A stretch of 64,000 nt of DNA from Bolinopsis microptera (Eukaryota; Ctenophora; Tentaculata; Lobata; Bolinopsidae), in contig NC_087072.1 of assembly GCF_026151205.1 (NCBI RefSeq), positions 16,445,669 through 16,509,668 of the forward strand, read 5' to 3'. Under the pieces are notes generated by a model. It was not told the DNA's origin. It was given only the letters and a program-made list of their open reading frames with translations, and ran no database searches. This document shows positions 23,458 to 34,872 of the stretch, piece after piece. A program made the position numbers and the translations under genes. Position 1 is the first letter of the stretch. Every line of letters starts with the position of its first letter.

Positions 23458-26454
23458 TTAATGAATGTTCTGAAGGGCTTTGTCAAACTCAATTTCTTTG
23501 TAGTGGAGATGTTCGTCTGATCTGACTAAGTTTTCTTGGAGAACTTCGATCTCTTCTTTCATCTTCTGGCGCTGAAATATACCAAAAGCTAGATTACAAT
23601 TGACTTTCATACTTAAAATCATGTATTGCATTATCAATTTTAAAATAAGTTTTTTCTTCCAGGAGTAGAACAGAATACATGTCAGTAAAGTAATTCAAGA
23701 ACATAATTTCACCTGATGTATCTTTTGCTTGTTCAATCGAAGTCTCTTTTCTTGTTGCAGAATTTCCTTCTCCTTCTTTGCCTTGTCTACCTCAGTCGCC
23801 ATCAGATCAAACTGGTCCGTGTAGTACTGAAACAAAATTAGTTTTATTTTATCCTGCACTGGTGGGTACTGAGATTTGTAAGGGATCATAAACCGTAGAT
23901 CAGTTAAAAAATATAAAAATATCTATAGATACTGACATTCTCTAACTCTTTCGTGTTTTTCTCATGTTTCATCCTTGCGGTTTCGTTATCTTCCTTGGCC
24001 AGTCTCTTGGCTTCCAGTAAGTTCTCTTTCTGAACCTTCAGTCCTGAAGATTAAGTAAACCCGATAATGTACACAATCGTAAAAATAGTTAAAGTGTCAG
24101 TTTTGTGTTTAGTAATTTTGACCACCGTGTTATAAAGAAGTCATAAGTGTATTTTTTAGCCGGGGTGGGGGGGGGGGCAGTGGCGTAACGAAGGGCCCCG
24201 CCGACCCTGCTGTGTGGGGGGCGCCATCTTAGGGGGGCCCCAAATCGTCGTTTGAATGTGGGACAATTTGGAAAAACTTAACTACTGTACTAGCAAAACT
24301 GCGCGTTCTGCTCTAGAAACACACTTTTTTAGATATTTTACCAGTGTATCCTCTAAAATCATATAATTTGTCCAATTTTAGGCAAGAGCGCCAAAAGGGG
24401 AGGGGGTGCCAAAAGTTGAAAACTGAAATAACCAACCTTTTTCGAATAGCTGCTTAAACATAACTTCTTCTTTATAACTTTTGTTGCACATTCTTGCTTT
24501 CGTCCTCCGACAGTAATCTTGGTGATACTTCCTAACCCGTGCAGTGGTGAGTTTCTTTTCTGAAAGAATGAAATTTTTATTTTCTACCTAATATTCAGCA
24601 ATTTTTATCACTAATTATACCAAAAATGGCAAGAAATATCAAATGAAAAAAAAGGTCGTTACATTTGGATGAACTATCTAATAAAACTTTAAAAAGACTG
24701 ACCTCTTAATTTAGCTGTCAGCAAACGTTTTTCATCCTTGATAGCATTCTCATTGCTGACCCTGTTGACAAACTCCAACTCTTTCTTCATCAGGTTCAGC
24801 AGCAACTCTTGTCTCCTTTCCTCTTCTTCTAGATGCTTCTTAATCAGCTTGGTCTTGCTACCGTCAGTCTGTGTCAGAGCATTGATCTGCTTAACTTGCT
24901 TGTTCCACAGAACCCTTGCTGTTTGCGGAGACACGTGTAGGTACGGAAAATCGTCCAGCATTTGTGGGAGAAGATAGTCTTGTATAACATTATTCGTGCT
25001 TTGTGGTCCAGATGCTTTAACTTCAGATTTTGTAGCATTAGGTTTAGTTTTAGATTGTGGTGTTTTCTTGATAGGTTTCTTCTTGGGCGGTCTAGGAGTG
25101 GTTCTTTGTTTGGTGATTTCTCGAAGTTTCTTTTTCTCTAAAACAAGCTGGTCCACCTTTTCTTTTAGCTCCTCCTCTAGTATCCTCTTCTCCAATTCAT
25201 ATTCGAACCTCTGTTGTTCCATCAACTTATTGGGATCTTCTGTTTCATCATTAGGTGAATCTGGTACGTTAAATCTAACCTGCCGCTTCTGCGACTTCTT
25301 GTTTCCACTCTGTTCCAGTAAAAATAACAACCTGGTTTTTATGCTTTCATCTAATTTCTGGTCAGGAGTTTTAGGGTACTCTTGGCTTTTCACCACATTT
25401 TGGTCAGTTTGAGTGGCAACTGGAGAGCTAACTCTGTACTCAGCCTTTGTTGGATATGGAGTGGACTGAGCAACACAGTCTCCTAGGTCTGAAACAGATG
25501 CTGCAAGCAAGTCATTCGTATTTCCTGTGGCTTCCAGTAATTCATCAGTGTCATTTACTTTACTGATTTGCTCTGAAGAAGCTGAGTAATCATGCACATC
25601 TACCCCATTATTCTTTAATGCTTCAGATAGATTTGGAAGCTGATTGAGCCGGTCAAGTAAAGATGCTTTGTTCTTATTATCAATGCTTACTGTCAAATCA
25701 TCTGGCTCATAAGACGTGGCCATTCCCTCCTTGTAACCAGCCAAGAAAGCTGACGTGTTACGAATTTCAGGCTCCACTATTATTTCATCAGTTGAATCTG
25801 ATTCATCGTCAAATCTAAGTATTGATCTGATAGGGGATTCTGATAGAATTTCTTTAGTTGGCGTGTAAGTTTTGTTCACAACTTTGGGAGTTGCCTCTTC
25901 ATCAGTGAGGTCAGATATATTCTGACTGTTGTCTCCATCACCATCCAGGATATATTCAACATACCCTGCTAGAATCTCTAGTAGATACTCGACTGAAAAG
26001 AAAGCTAATTTGCTAAGTTCTATAGATGTGAAAAAATGAAAGGAACCTAAAAATAAAAGTTTAGATCATGAGTTTCACATATTATATGCAACATTCTATC
26101 AAGGTTAGTGTCCTACAATATTGAAACCAACGCAATATCACAACATGTCAATTTATTTTTATTTTCATAATACCAATAATGTAAAGTGTACCTGAGATCG
26201 GATCTCCATGGACAACTTTGAGGCTATCAATGTGACTCAGATCAACTTTCAAAACATAATCTTGAAGATAGCTAAGAATTCTTGATATATTCAGGACATC
26301 ATCTGTCTGACAGGTGGGATCTTTTATGCAACCTGTTGGCAGATGACCAAATATTCTCTCATAGATCTTTATGATGACAGTAGGGGTGACATGGACAGGG
26401 TCATCACCATAGACTTGAAGGAGTTTGATAACCGACTTGTCATAAACCATTCTT
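23458..26454 (-). CDS. CEP95: CEP95-like centrosomal coiled-coil protein, about 668 aa
   Basis: Exons (minus): 26454-26192, 25992-24703, 24559-24437, 24043-23937, 23826-23713, 23571-23458, with consistent phases. From the ATG at 26450 the frame runs 2,007 nt to TAA (23458-23460). The N-terminal 100 residues (DLSHIDSLKVVHGDPIS then VEYLLEILAGYVEYI) match the globular calponin-homology-like start of CEP95. The centre is Ser/Asp-rich and disordered. The end is coiled coil with ARVRKYHQDY, then EEVMFKQLFEKGL, then ENYYTDQFDLMATEV, a block pattern I associate with the CEP95 C-terminus. CEP95 is a centrosome and spindle-pole protein. An acceptor precedes the ATG, so an upstream exon, coding or not, may exist. 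Intron 3 (24044-24436) carries a G-rich repeat. Confidence 0.8.
24160..24420. repeat. G-rich transposon-like insert in a CEP95 intron
   Basis: A poly-G run is followed by CAGTGGCGTAACGAAGGGCC and further G/C-rich blocks, ending in GGGGAGGGGGTGCC. CAGTGGCGTA starts resemble ends of some hAT-like elements, but no matching inverted end was found, so the class is open. Confidence 0.35.
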
Positions 26455-26828
26455 CTGAGTGAAATATAATGTAGTTATAATAAAACAATACGCTATGCAT
26501 TTTGTGATCTCACAAAGGGAAAAAGAGATATTTGATGCCATTTTTTGGAAGAAACCAATAATGTCCAAATGCAGAAACTAATTTCAGTACACATGCACAC
26601 TTGCATGGAACATAAGTCAATAATCTATTCTATAAGTTACATTGTGGTATACTGGAAAATTATTGGACTTCTGATAATAAATTTTGTATATAATAATTAT
26701 ATTACTACTATATTACTACTACTACTACTACAGTATTTTCACATTTCCTTAATTTTCTAAAAAACTTCTGTCGAGATCGTCTTGATGCCAGGTGGAGCAA
26801 CATTTAATTAATTTAATTATCCAGTGCA
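26455..26828. other. CEP95 upstream region with trinucleotide repeat
   Basis: No gene seen. A (TAC/ACT)n microsatellite lies at about 26699-26732. Confidence 0.5.
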
Positions 26829-27972
26829 GACTACTAATACTACTACAACTTTGTCGGAAATAAGTCCGATCTACGCCAGATAGCCCCCTCCATATATCCC
26901 TGTCCCGCATCAGGGTTTGCAGTTCCTCTTTAGAGTTTTTCCCAACTTCCTTCAGTAACATAGACAAGTAGCTTTGTCTTGGTCGGCCTTGCTGTGCTTT
27001 ACCATGCATAGGTGCCCAATAAGACTAAATCACTGGCAAGTAGCTCAGGATATCTGATGCATTGTCTCGCCATTTTTAATCTCTTGCTTCGTAACTTGTT
27101 TGACAGCCTTAGTAGGCTACCATGTACAAAGTTATTTTGCTGACCTTGTCCTTCCATGTGATACCAAGCATTATACGCAGCTGCGTAGAGCTGCGCGCAG
27201 CATCTTTGTGTATATCCTGTCCAAACTTTTCTCTTGAGCATTTGTTAGTGTCCAGGTTTCTGATCCGTAGAGAAGTACTGACTCACAAGCCGCTATGAAC
27301 AATTTAATCTTAAGGCTCTTTGAGAGTTTGGATTTCCAGATATCATTCAGTCTATGTAGAGCACCCCATGCTTTTCCCTTTCTGACCCTTATCTCTCTAC
27401 CTGAGCTGTGCTCTCAATCCAAGTAGATGAAATCATCCACATTTTCTATGGCTGTCCCAGATCGACTTTGGAGGTCGCTAGATCGATCCTCCATATTCAA
27501 TGTCATAACCTTGATCTTGCCTTCGTTTACGTGTAGCCCCACACTCGCTGCCGACGATTCTACTCAGAGCAGGAACTCGTTAGCCTTGTCCATGTCCTCA
27601 GATATAAGTTTTATTTTCGAGAGTGAGTCCAAGTTCCAAGCTCTGCATCATCACCTATGGCCCGGCTTGCCTCATACAGTAGTCGATGACTATTGTAAAG
27701 AGGTAAGGTGCTAAGGTATCACCCTGTAAAACACCTGCTAGTATATCGAACAATTCCGTTTCTCCGTCTGGAGTTAGGACTTTGGACATTGTCTTCTCGT
27801 ACATGAGCCGTATAAGCTCTACGATTTTGACTGGAATGCCGTAAGCTCCTAGAATCTTGAACATTTTCCCACGATGTACACTGCTAAAAGCCTTCTTAAA
27901 GTCTATAAATGTCAGAACAGATGGCAGTTTCCGACTCTTGAAAAATTTAAAGCATGTCCAACCATCAAACAT
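26829..27972 (-). pseudogene. RTE-like LINE remnant (reverse transcriptase to 3' end), copy 1
   Basis: Minus-strand pieces in different frames align with the better preserved copy at 47453-48175. The 5'-most piece holds reverse transcriptase motifs: VLTFIDFKKAFSSVHR and GVLQGDTLAPYLFTIVID. Downstream pieces hold the conserved LINE tail (LSNKLRSKRLKMA, GRPRQSYLSMLLKEVG). The 3' end at about 26829 runs into a degenerate (TAG)n tail. Several frameshifts and stops show that it is dead. The trinucleotide tail and the tail-domain type suggest the RTE group; this is inference. Confidence 0.7.
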
Positions 27973-28139
27973 TATGTTACAGCTAAAAGCAGCGTATTTT
28001 GCCCCATTTTGATCACTATATCAACTCCGATATCCACCAAATTTTTCGGACAGTTGTGAAAGCCCTATTGGAAGGTCGTCGCCAATTTTCAGAATGATCT
28101 CATTCAAGGAACCGAAGATTTATCCGAATAATATAAATA

Positions 28140-29760
28140 CTTAACGGGTGATACTCTTGTATCACGTTGCGACCCCCACGGTCGTTTCACTTTATCGTCC
28201 TGACGATACAGGGGGAGCCGCGCACTTCGTGCGCGGCGGGTCATACAACGTATGACAAGGTCAAATTACGCGACTTTTACTCCAAATAAAAAGCCGAACA
28301 CCATCAAATATGGCACCTAGGCGAAACTCATTGATCTTTCCAAAAAGGTATAACAAATTTGGTATTGTGAAAAATTCTCACAGTCTCTAGAAAACAGTAA
28401 TACAAACTTTTAAAAATCCGAGCAAGTTTATTTTTTATCGTGCACCTACTTATGAGTTGTAGCGCGATGCGTGCCGCGCCGCGCACTCAATGAGGCTTCT
28501 CATTGACGGATGTTACTCGTCTAAATTTCTTCGAAGTAGCGCGCGCCGGGCCAGATCATGAACAATGGTCAAGCTTCTCACAGACCGGCTTTGGGCTTGA
28601 TTCACGATGTCAATCCTTCGCAGCTCAGTGAGGCACAGTGGTGCATCTTGCCGATCTACCGAAGTGGTTGCGAGAAGAATTATTTGATGCGCGGCGCGAC
28701 CCAGTAGTGCATCGCACTACAAAGAACGGCGAAATGCGCTACTGTGCTGCACCGAGCTGAGATGAATTGACATGATCGCCAATTAACTTATGAGCAAATA
28801 CAAAACAAAAATTGAAAGTAAAAATTTTTAATTTCAAATTTGTGCACTGTAACTTTAAAGCTTGTATTGACACACGTCGCAACCCCTTTTGATTGTTGAT
28901 CGCGCTTGATCCGGCGGCCGGACAAGGTGATCCCCATTGTATCCGTGGTGACTCCCACTGTCGCTTCACTATAGAGTTTCAACGATACAGGGGGAGCCGC
29001 GCACCCGGTCATACAACGTATGACAATGGTCTACTTGTCATACGTTGTATAACCCGCCGCGCACGATTGCGCGGCTCCCCCTTTACTGGGCCGTGCTCAG
29101 CCTGTCATTCCGCCTAATCTCTATTCTATAATGTTGTTTAACAACATTAAAGCCTGGGGTCCTCAGGTAACTCCCCCTGTATCGTTGATTCACGATGTCA
29201 ATCCTTCGCATCTCGCCGATCTGCATATGTGGTTGCGAGAAGAATTATTTAATGCGCGGCGCGACCCAGTAGTGCATCGCGCTACAACCTGTATCGTTGA
29301 CATATGTTGCATGCCACTTTTCGCGCGCGAAGGATACGAAACATGTATCAACTGTATCGTAGAAACTCTACACTATAGACATAGTGAAGCGACAGTGGGG
29401 TCACCACGTGATACAAAAGTTTACAACATGAGACAAGAGCTTAATTGTAATTGACGATGTCAATTCTCTAGATCGGCGAGATGCGCTACTGTGCCGCGCC
29501 GAGCTGAATTGACATCGTCAATTAAGATGCGTTAATGGGCCGTGCATCCAATAATGTTTCTCGCAACCTTCGTTAGATAGGCGAGATGTGTTGTAATTTA
29601 ACGCGATGCGTTACTGTGCCGCGCCGCGCACTAAATTATGCTTCTCACGCTAGATCGTTAATTGACGATGTCAATTCATCTCAGCTCGGCGCGGCACAGT
29701 AGCGCATCTCGCCGATCTAGAGAGGAATTGATGAATTCCAGCAAGATACGCGCCAAAAGA
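28140..29760. repeat. GC-rich palindromic repeat cluster 1
   Basis: Modules recur in both orientations: CGATACAGGGGGAGCCGCGC (28201-28220 and 28983-29000, reversed near 29075-29095); the palindrome GTCATACAACGTATGAC (28242-28258, 29008-29024, reversed 29037-29052); GATGTCAATCCTTCGCA (28605 and 29194); and GATGCGCTACTGTGC with complements. A hairpin with 9-bp arms GCCGCGCAC and loop TTC is at about 28216-28236. The same modules recur at 38770-39540. It may be nested non-autonomous elements; a Helitron-like origin is possible but not shown. Confidence 0.65.
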
Positions 29761-30756
29761 CGCGCAGTTGCGGAGTGATGTCAACGATTACTTTACACAC
29801 TAATATCATTATAATTTGGCGTGACCGGAAAGAAAAACACGTGTAATAGTAGAAATTACTAAGCAAGGAGTATACTTTCACAGGATTGACTTCGTGTAAA
29901 CTTTCAAGACGCTAATCACATTCGACTAAAAAAATGTGTTATAGATTCATGATATTTTTGAAATAGACCATTGATAACTGTTTTTTAATCACAAAGTTAG
30001 TGCAATTTCAAGTGGAAAAAGGTGGTAGACATATCACAAAATGTATATGTATGTTAACTTTCATATTCTAATAATTTGATTACATACTTTAAAGAGAACA
30101 AACAGTACATGATGGAGTCATTCGTAAATTATTGACAAATAGATTTACGAGAAATACACAAATCGCTCACCATGCTTCTAGCTTTGAATTTACCCGGCGA
30201 CCCCAGGCTTTGTGTTCTCAAACAAAGTCGTTATATTAATATGAGACTTTAGTTAATTTTAATAATATTCAATTAATACGTGTATGAAAACCTAAAACGG
30301 GGTCCCCAGGTAATACGACTCTATCGATTAGATATTTCAAAGATTTCGATACGAGAGATACATCTCTTACTAGCTATGTATTTTCGTATAATACAGAATG
30401 ACATTAACTGCGGAGCACCGTACTAAGTTTCACAACAAGGTCTATACTAAACATGCGAAGATGATTTATCTTCGCATATATATACTAACACATAACATAC
30501 TTTAACACGTACTCTAAGTTGTCCTTAGTGACTATTTAAAATCCAAACCCAAACTAGAGTGTAGAGCGTATGTTGAGAACCCTAATCCGTACGAGAAATT
30601 AGACCAACATCCTTATTTGGTCATACCACCTGGCTATTATGAAGAGGTTCATAAAACCAAAATATATCCAAATAAATTTTGATCAATTAGGCTTAATAAT
30701 AATATAATTGACGTTCATAAGGCTCAATACCCGCTCAATAACAACCAAACAATTTT
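29761..30756. other. No gene recognised
   Basis: AT-rich sequence without supported coding or repeat structure. Confidence 0.5.
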
Positions 30757-31926
30757 TCAAGTTCCAACTTGAATTGCTCCAAGAGTTTGTTGTCCTATTC
30801 TTGCTACAAAGAGACTTCTTCGCTCTAGAGGTAGGTCTTCATCAAACAAGGATAGTGGGACAAGCTCTCCAGTCAGGTACCATGTGTGCCTGTTGAGGAC
30901 TATCGTGGTGATGGCTGATACTCTGTCCACACTCTTGTACTTCTGAAGACTCTGTAAGAAACGGATGTCGTCGGAGGCTGCAGATTCAAGGAAAGAAGCG
31001 CTGAACCAAGCTCTCAAGTAAACGAAGACAACAAAGTGAACACATTTCTCTTCTTCGTCCAGTGAAATGGTATCTATCATAATGTAGAAGCTGGAGCTGA
31101 CCACCGTCCACCATGCCATCTACATTGTAGATGGCATGGTGGACGGTGGTCAGCTCCAGGTCTTTGTATCTGGAAGACGTATCCTTTCTTCATATATATG
31201 CTTTCTCCATGGATTAGTTAAGCAAGCTCTAGGAATTCCTTGTAATTTCCTGGGCTGGTTGTTGAGTTGGTGGATGTGATTAATAAAGGATAGAAGGTCT
31301 CCTACTATATAAACACGTCGTTCCTGTAGCATGTAAGGATATCGGTAAGGACGATGTTCTGCAGATCGAAATCTTCCCAGGAGGTCTTCTTGATCTTCAA
31401 AAGGGTTATTTCGAGTGATGTTGTGTCACCGAACAGTTGCTTGTAGGGAGATCCTCTTACAAGCTCCGCCTCCAGGACCTGATGGCTGCAGGCCATCCAG
31501 AGGATCTGTCGATGAGGAATTGCTGAAGAATAGTACATGCTTTTCTGTGAACTCCAATATTGGATGATGTCGTATCAAATCCAACGGCTATTATTTTATC
31601 TGGTCGTCGAGCATCTTCTCCACTTTGTCTGCTTCGTCCTAGTCCCTCGTCTTACAGATTGCGAGTATCTTGTTCTCTTCATCTTGTACTAGGACCACAG
31701 CCAGTCTGTTCACTTTCCTAAATCCTCCGAGGTCTGCTAGGAGTTTTCCGTCGAAATTTATTTGTCTGACATTGGACGTAAAGTCTTTTTTGATCTTTGC
31801 TGCTTGCTTTGATTGGACTGAGGCTCTGTGACGACGTGCAGTGGACTCTAAGAGAGATAACAGCCTCATATTATATCCCCGTGTCGTCACCGAGCAGTGA
31901 AATGCAGTGTCTCCTCGAACCGTCAC
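30757..31926 (-). pseudogene. Decayed transposase-like gene of a repetitive family
   Basis: Minus-strand frames in series read like one broken protein: NRLAVVLVQDEENKILAI, then PDKIIAVGFDTTSSNIG, then (frame changed) ILWMACSHQVLEAEL, FGDTTSLEITLLKIKK, INHIHQLNNQPRKL and, after a palindrome, FVVFVYLRAWFSASF and HTWYLTGELVPLSLF. The FDTTxSNxG block is typical of a repetitive protein family of unclear transposon class that I know mainly from cnidarian genomes. At least two frameshifts, a stop after ICKTRD and the inserted palindrome show loss of function. The class name is left open. Confidence 0.55.
31091..31159. repeat. 69-bp perfect palindrome (34-bp arms, 1-nt centre)
   Basis: Left arm 31091-31124, single T at 31125, right arm 31126-31159, with no mismatch. 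It begins CTGGAGCTGACC and ends GGTCAGCTCCAG. It interrupts the transposase-like pseudogene, whose right-hand arm is in the expected coding context. Confidence 0.95.
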
Positions 31927-33607
31927 TGAGGGAAAGAAAATAAGGTACTACGTATGAAAATGAGAGAAAATTCTATCAGTATCATGAAATTACCAAGGAG
32001 ATGACAGTAAATTATTCACAAATCTGATTTATTTTTAATTAACGATGAACAGCAAGAAGGCTTTTAGTTTTAATAACCAGGGTTTTAGCCAGGCAGGATA
32101 GTAATATAGTGAATACCTGATTTTGAGAGATACAATTACAGCCAAGACTGATGGCAAAACGAAAGAACTCCGCAAATTTCTGACCAAAAATATATCGTCT
32201 CCTGAAAATTAAGTGTGCGTTTAGAATTTAATTCTATATAAAACCCATTCATTAAGGCTTCTAGCATAGCCGTTCTGTTTAGCGTAAAAATCGATTGGGA
32301 TTTTAATAGCTAAGTCTAATAATATCCCAGTTACGTGGGATGAATTGCATGGATAAAAATTGTGCTATTTACTCTTATTACAATCTAGCGATTGTAAAAG
32401 TGTGTGGCTATATAAATATTGATATTGATTGATCCATGTCACGTGTCATTTGCACATAATATGATCTCTTAAAACTATTAATACTACCGTCTGCACTTGA
32501 CAATTCACGTGACGTGCCTAAAAAATACCGAAGTTCCAACCCCCCCCCCCCACCCCCCCCCCTCCGGTTTTAGACTAATTTAACCAACTCGTAACTTAAA
32601 GAACAGTGCACGCCAGTTAAGTAAACGATACCCTCTTTCTGTGTCTGTTGCGACGAGGAAGAGCGGTGGGGTTTGGAATGGTTGACGTTTTTACCGTAGA
32701 AGCTTGCTAAAAAATCGCTGGATAGAATGCTATCATGTCATAAACAGTTTGCAGTTAGTGATCAGCTATAATAATTAATAGTATGGTTCATTTTACAAGT
32801 CAAGTAAGTGGGTCCGGAACTCTTTGGTGGCAAATTCTACGGTGGCGTCGTACAAAAACAGTCACTGATCATTAAACTTATCGGCTGTGTAACATATTTT
32901 ACCAGCGCCTATCAGCACGCCAGTGATAACAGCCGGAATTAATAGAAGCGCAGACAGACTTACAAAAAATGCCGACGGAAGTGTATTTTATATGAAACTT
33001 GTATATAATTCTGTCCGTGACTGCAGAGATCAGAGAACGTGATCTGAGCCGCGCGCACGTGCTAGTAGTATTAAATATTTAAACTTAACGGTAATTACAT
33101 TGGAGTGTGTAATGTTAAATGTGTGTAGGGAGTTGGCTCAGCTCCGAGGTGAGTGTATAGATTACAGATCTGAGTGACATACTAACTATTCAATTTTAAC
33201 TGTCATTTTCAAAGAATGTTCCATGGTTCCTCGAATTCACATGGTTTATGGGCCCAGTACTGAGCTTTCACAGTTCGTGTGGTAAGAATGTGGTAAAAAG
33301 TGGTAAAAAGTAGTGTTGCCTTGAGATCTAAGATGAGAAGTACGGACTCGTTTCGGGGGAAAAGTACGTACTTGTACGCAACTTTAAAAAGTCCGACTCA
33401 TACGACGTACGGTTCAGATAGAATTTTTTGTTTTTGAATTACGCATAGTTAGTTCAAAGCAGAACAAAAAGCACTGCCGTGAAGAAAATGACAAGTTATG
33501 CGGGATAATATTACACTGCCTACAAGAAAACTAAAGCTCGTAGCTATCACATGTGATTTTGCTCTGATCCAAGCTAACTTCACTGTTGTGACATTTTATC
33601 TCTGTAA
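31927..33607. other. No gene recognised; poly-C tract
   Basis: AT-rich sequence. A C-rich run interrupted by one A lies at about 32540-32562. No supported exon. Confidence 0.5.
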
Positions 33608-33645
33608 TATTTCGATCATGTGATAATCTGCACATGATCGAAATA
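33608..33645. repeat. Perfect 15-bp inverted repeat, 8-nt loop
   Basis: TATTTCGATCATGTG (33608-33622) and its complement (33631-33645) are separated by ATAATCTG. The following intron-like sequence shows no gene that it could serve. Confidence 0.9.
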
Positions 33646-33705
33646 CTACGTAAGAATGTAAGTCGCTGTCGGCCAGATCCTATTTACTATCATAATTGCA
33701 TAGAA

Positions 33706-34330
33706 ACCTGCTATACAACATGAAGGCTTTGATTTGCTTCTAATTTAAGAGCTATAATGTGTATGAGAAAAATCAACAAATTACTATGATAACAAATTTA
33801 CGTGTTTACCTGAGTTATCTATATCGTTCGATAGCAACTCCATCTATACATCTAGTCAGCATCTAGTGTTACTCTTACTGTATTCCACCAGTACTTGCGA
33901 TCCTGGTTGCAGCTTTCACATGTTTTGCGTTGTCGTAGAAGGTAGATCATTTCTTACTGTCACGGGCTAACCAGATGGCATAGGAACATCGAAGAGCGAC
34001 CAAAGCAGCCTCATTTATAAGTATACTTTCTTCTTCGTTCTCTTCGTAAGTTCAAAGTAGCTCCGCGGTAGAGCTGGAACAGTATGTAGTGCCAAAAGCC
34101 CCTACACCCAATCTCTACCGTAAAGAGCTGAGCTTTCCAACCGCACCCATCGTTATTGTAGGCTTCTATAACTTTAGTGTTATCACTGCATTCTTCAGGA
34201 CGTGTCCCTTTGATACCTGAAGAGACTAAATAAACTAAATTGATAATTCAGTACGAGTATAATCCTTATAGAAACGTTGATGAACCTATTTATTATATAT
34301 AGTATTATAATTATATGGTGTAATAAGCAG
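33706..34330 (+). repeat. Segmental duplication, copy A
   Basis: Starts CCTGCTATACAACATGAAGG and ends around GATGAACCTATTTATTAT. Both ends recur at 34873 and about 36205. Copy A is shorter because the LINE remnant inside it is mostly deleted. Confidence 0.7.
33950..34140 (-). pseudogene. C-terminal scrap of an R2-like element (in copy A)
   Basis: The minus strand reads AQLFTVEIGCRGFWHY with later pieces matching the C-terminus of the element at 41795-45190. Stops are present. Confidence 0.6.
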
Positions 34331-34437
34331 TTACATCACTGCTTATAATGTGATAACATTATTTTCACAACTTTGAGTTGTGAAAATAGTTTTATCCAAC
34401 GAGTTTGACGAGTTGGATAAAAAAAGCAGTGATGTAA
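34331..34437. repeat. Nested foldback: outer stem enclosing two hairpins
   Basis: The outer arms TTACATCACTGCTT (34331-34344) and its complement (34424-34437) enclose a 12-bp hairpin, ATTTTCACAACT / loop TTG (34361-34387), and a 9-bp hairpin, TTATCCAAC ... GTTGGATAA (about 34392-34420). Folded, this is a three-way junction. It looks like a foldback element or MITE; an RNA role is not shown. Confidence 0.75.
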
Positions 34438-34872
34438 ATGCATTCTCTGATGATCTACGAAATGATGCTACCGAATGCAGCATTTACATCGGAAATTAAC
34501 GACCGATGATATTACTACATATAACATTCCAGAGTCGAACTTTCTAGAGGACACATCCTTATCTCTTAAAATTGTTACAGGTCGCTGAGATGTTGCTAAT
34601 TATTTTAAATTGGTCAAATAAGCTCAGTGAAGCTCACACTTACACAAAACTTGCCACAAATGTTTGACTACCTGTTATTGACATTCTGTAAAATTTTGAA
34701 GCAAAAATATTTATCAGAACATAAGTTATGCCACTTTCTGTTTTAAAAATAATTAGCAACATCTCAGCGACTAAGGATGGACCAGGGAGATAACTGCTTA
34801 TTATCTCCCTCCTATTTACCTGTTAAGCATTACCAAGTATAATTAGTTCAAAGTCCACGCCCTACCTACCAA

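Noticed and set aside
24738-25412. Plus-strand hydrophobic frames (Ser/Phe/Leu-rich)
   Set aside because: Shadows of the large CEP95 exon on the minus strand.
29131-29454. Plus-strand 107-codon frame in repeat cluster 1
   Set aside because: Its sequence is made of the shuffled repeat modules; the translation changes with module order and shows no domain.
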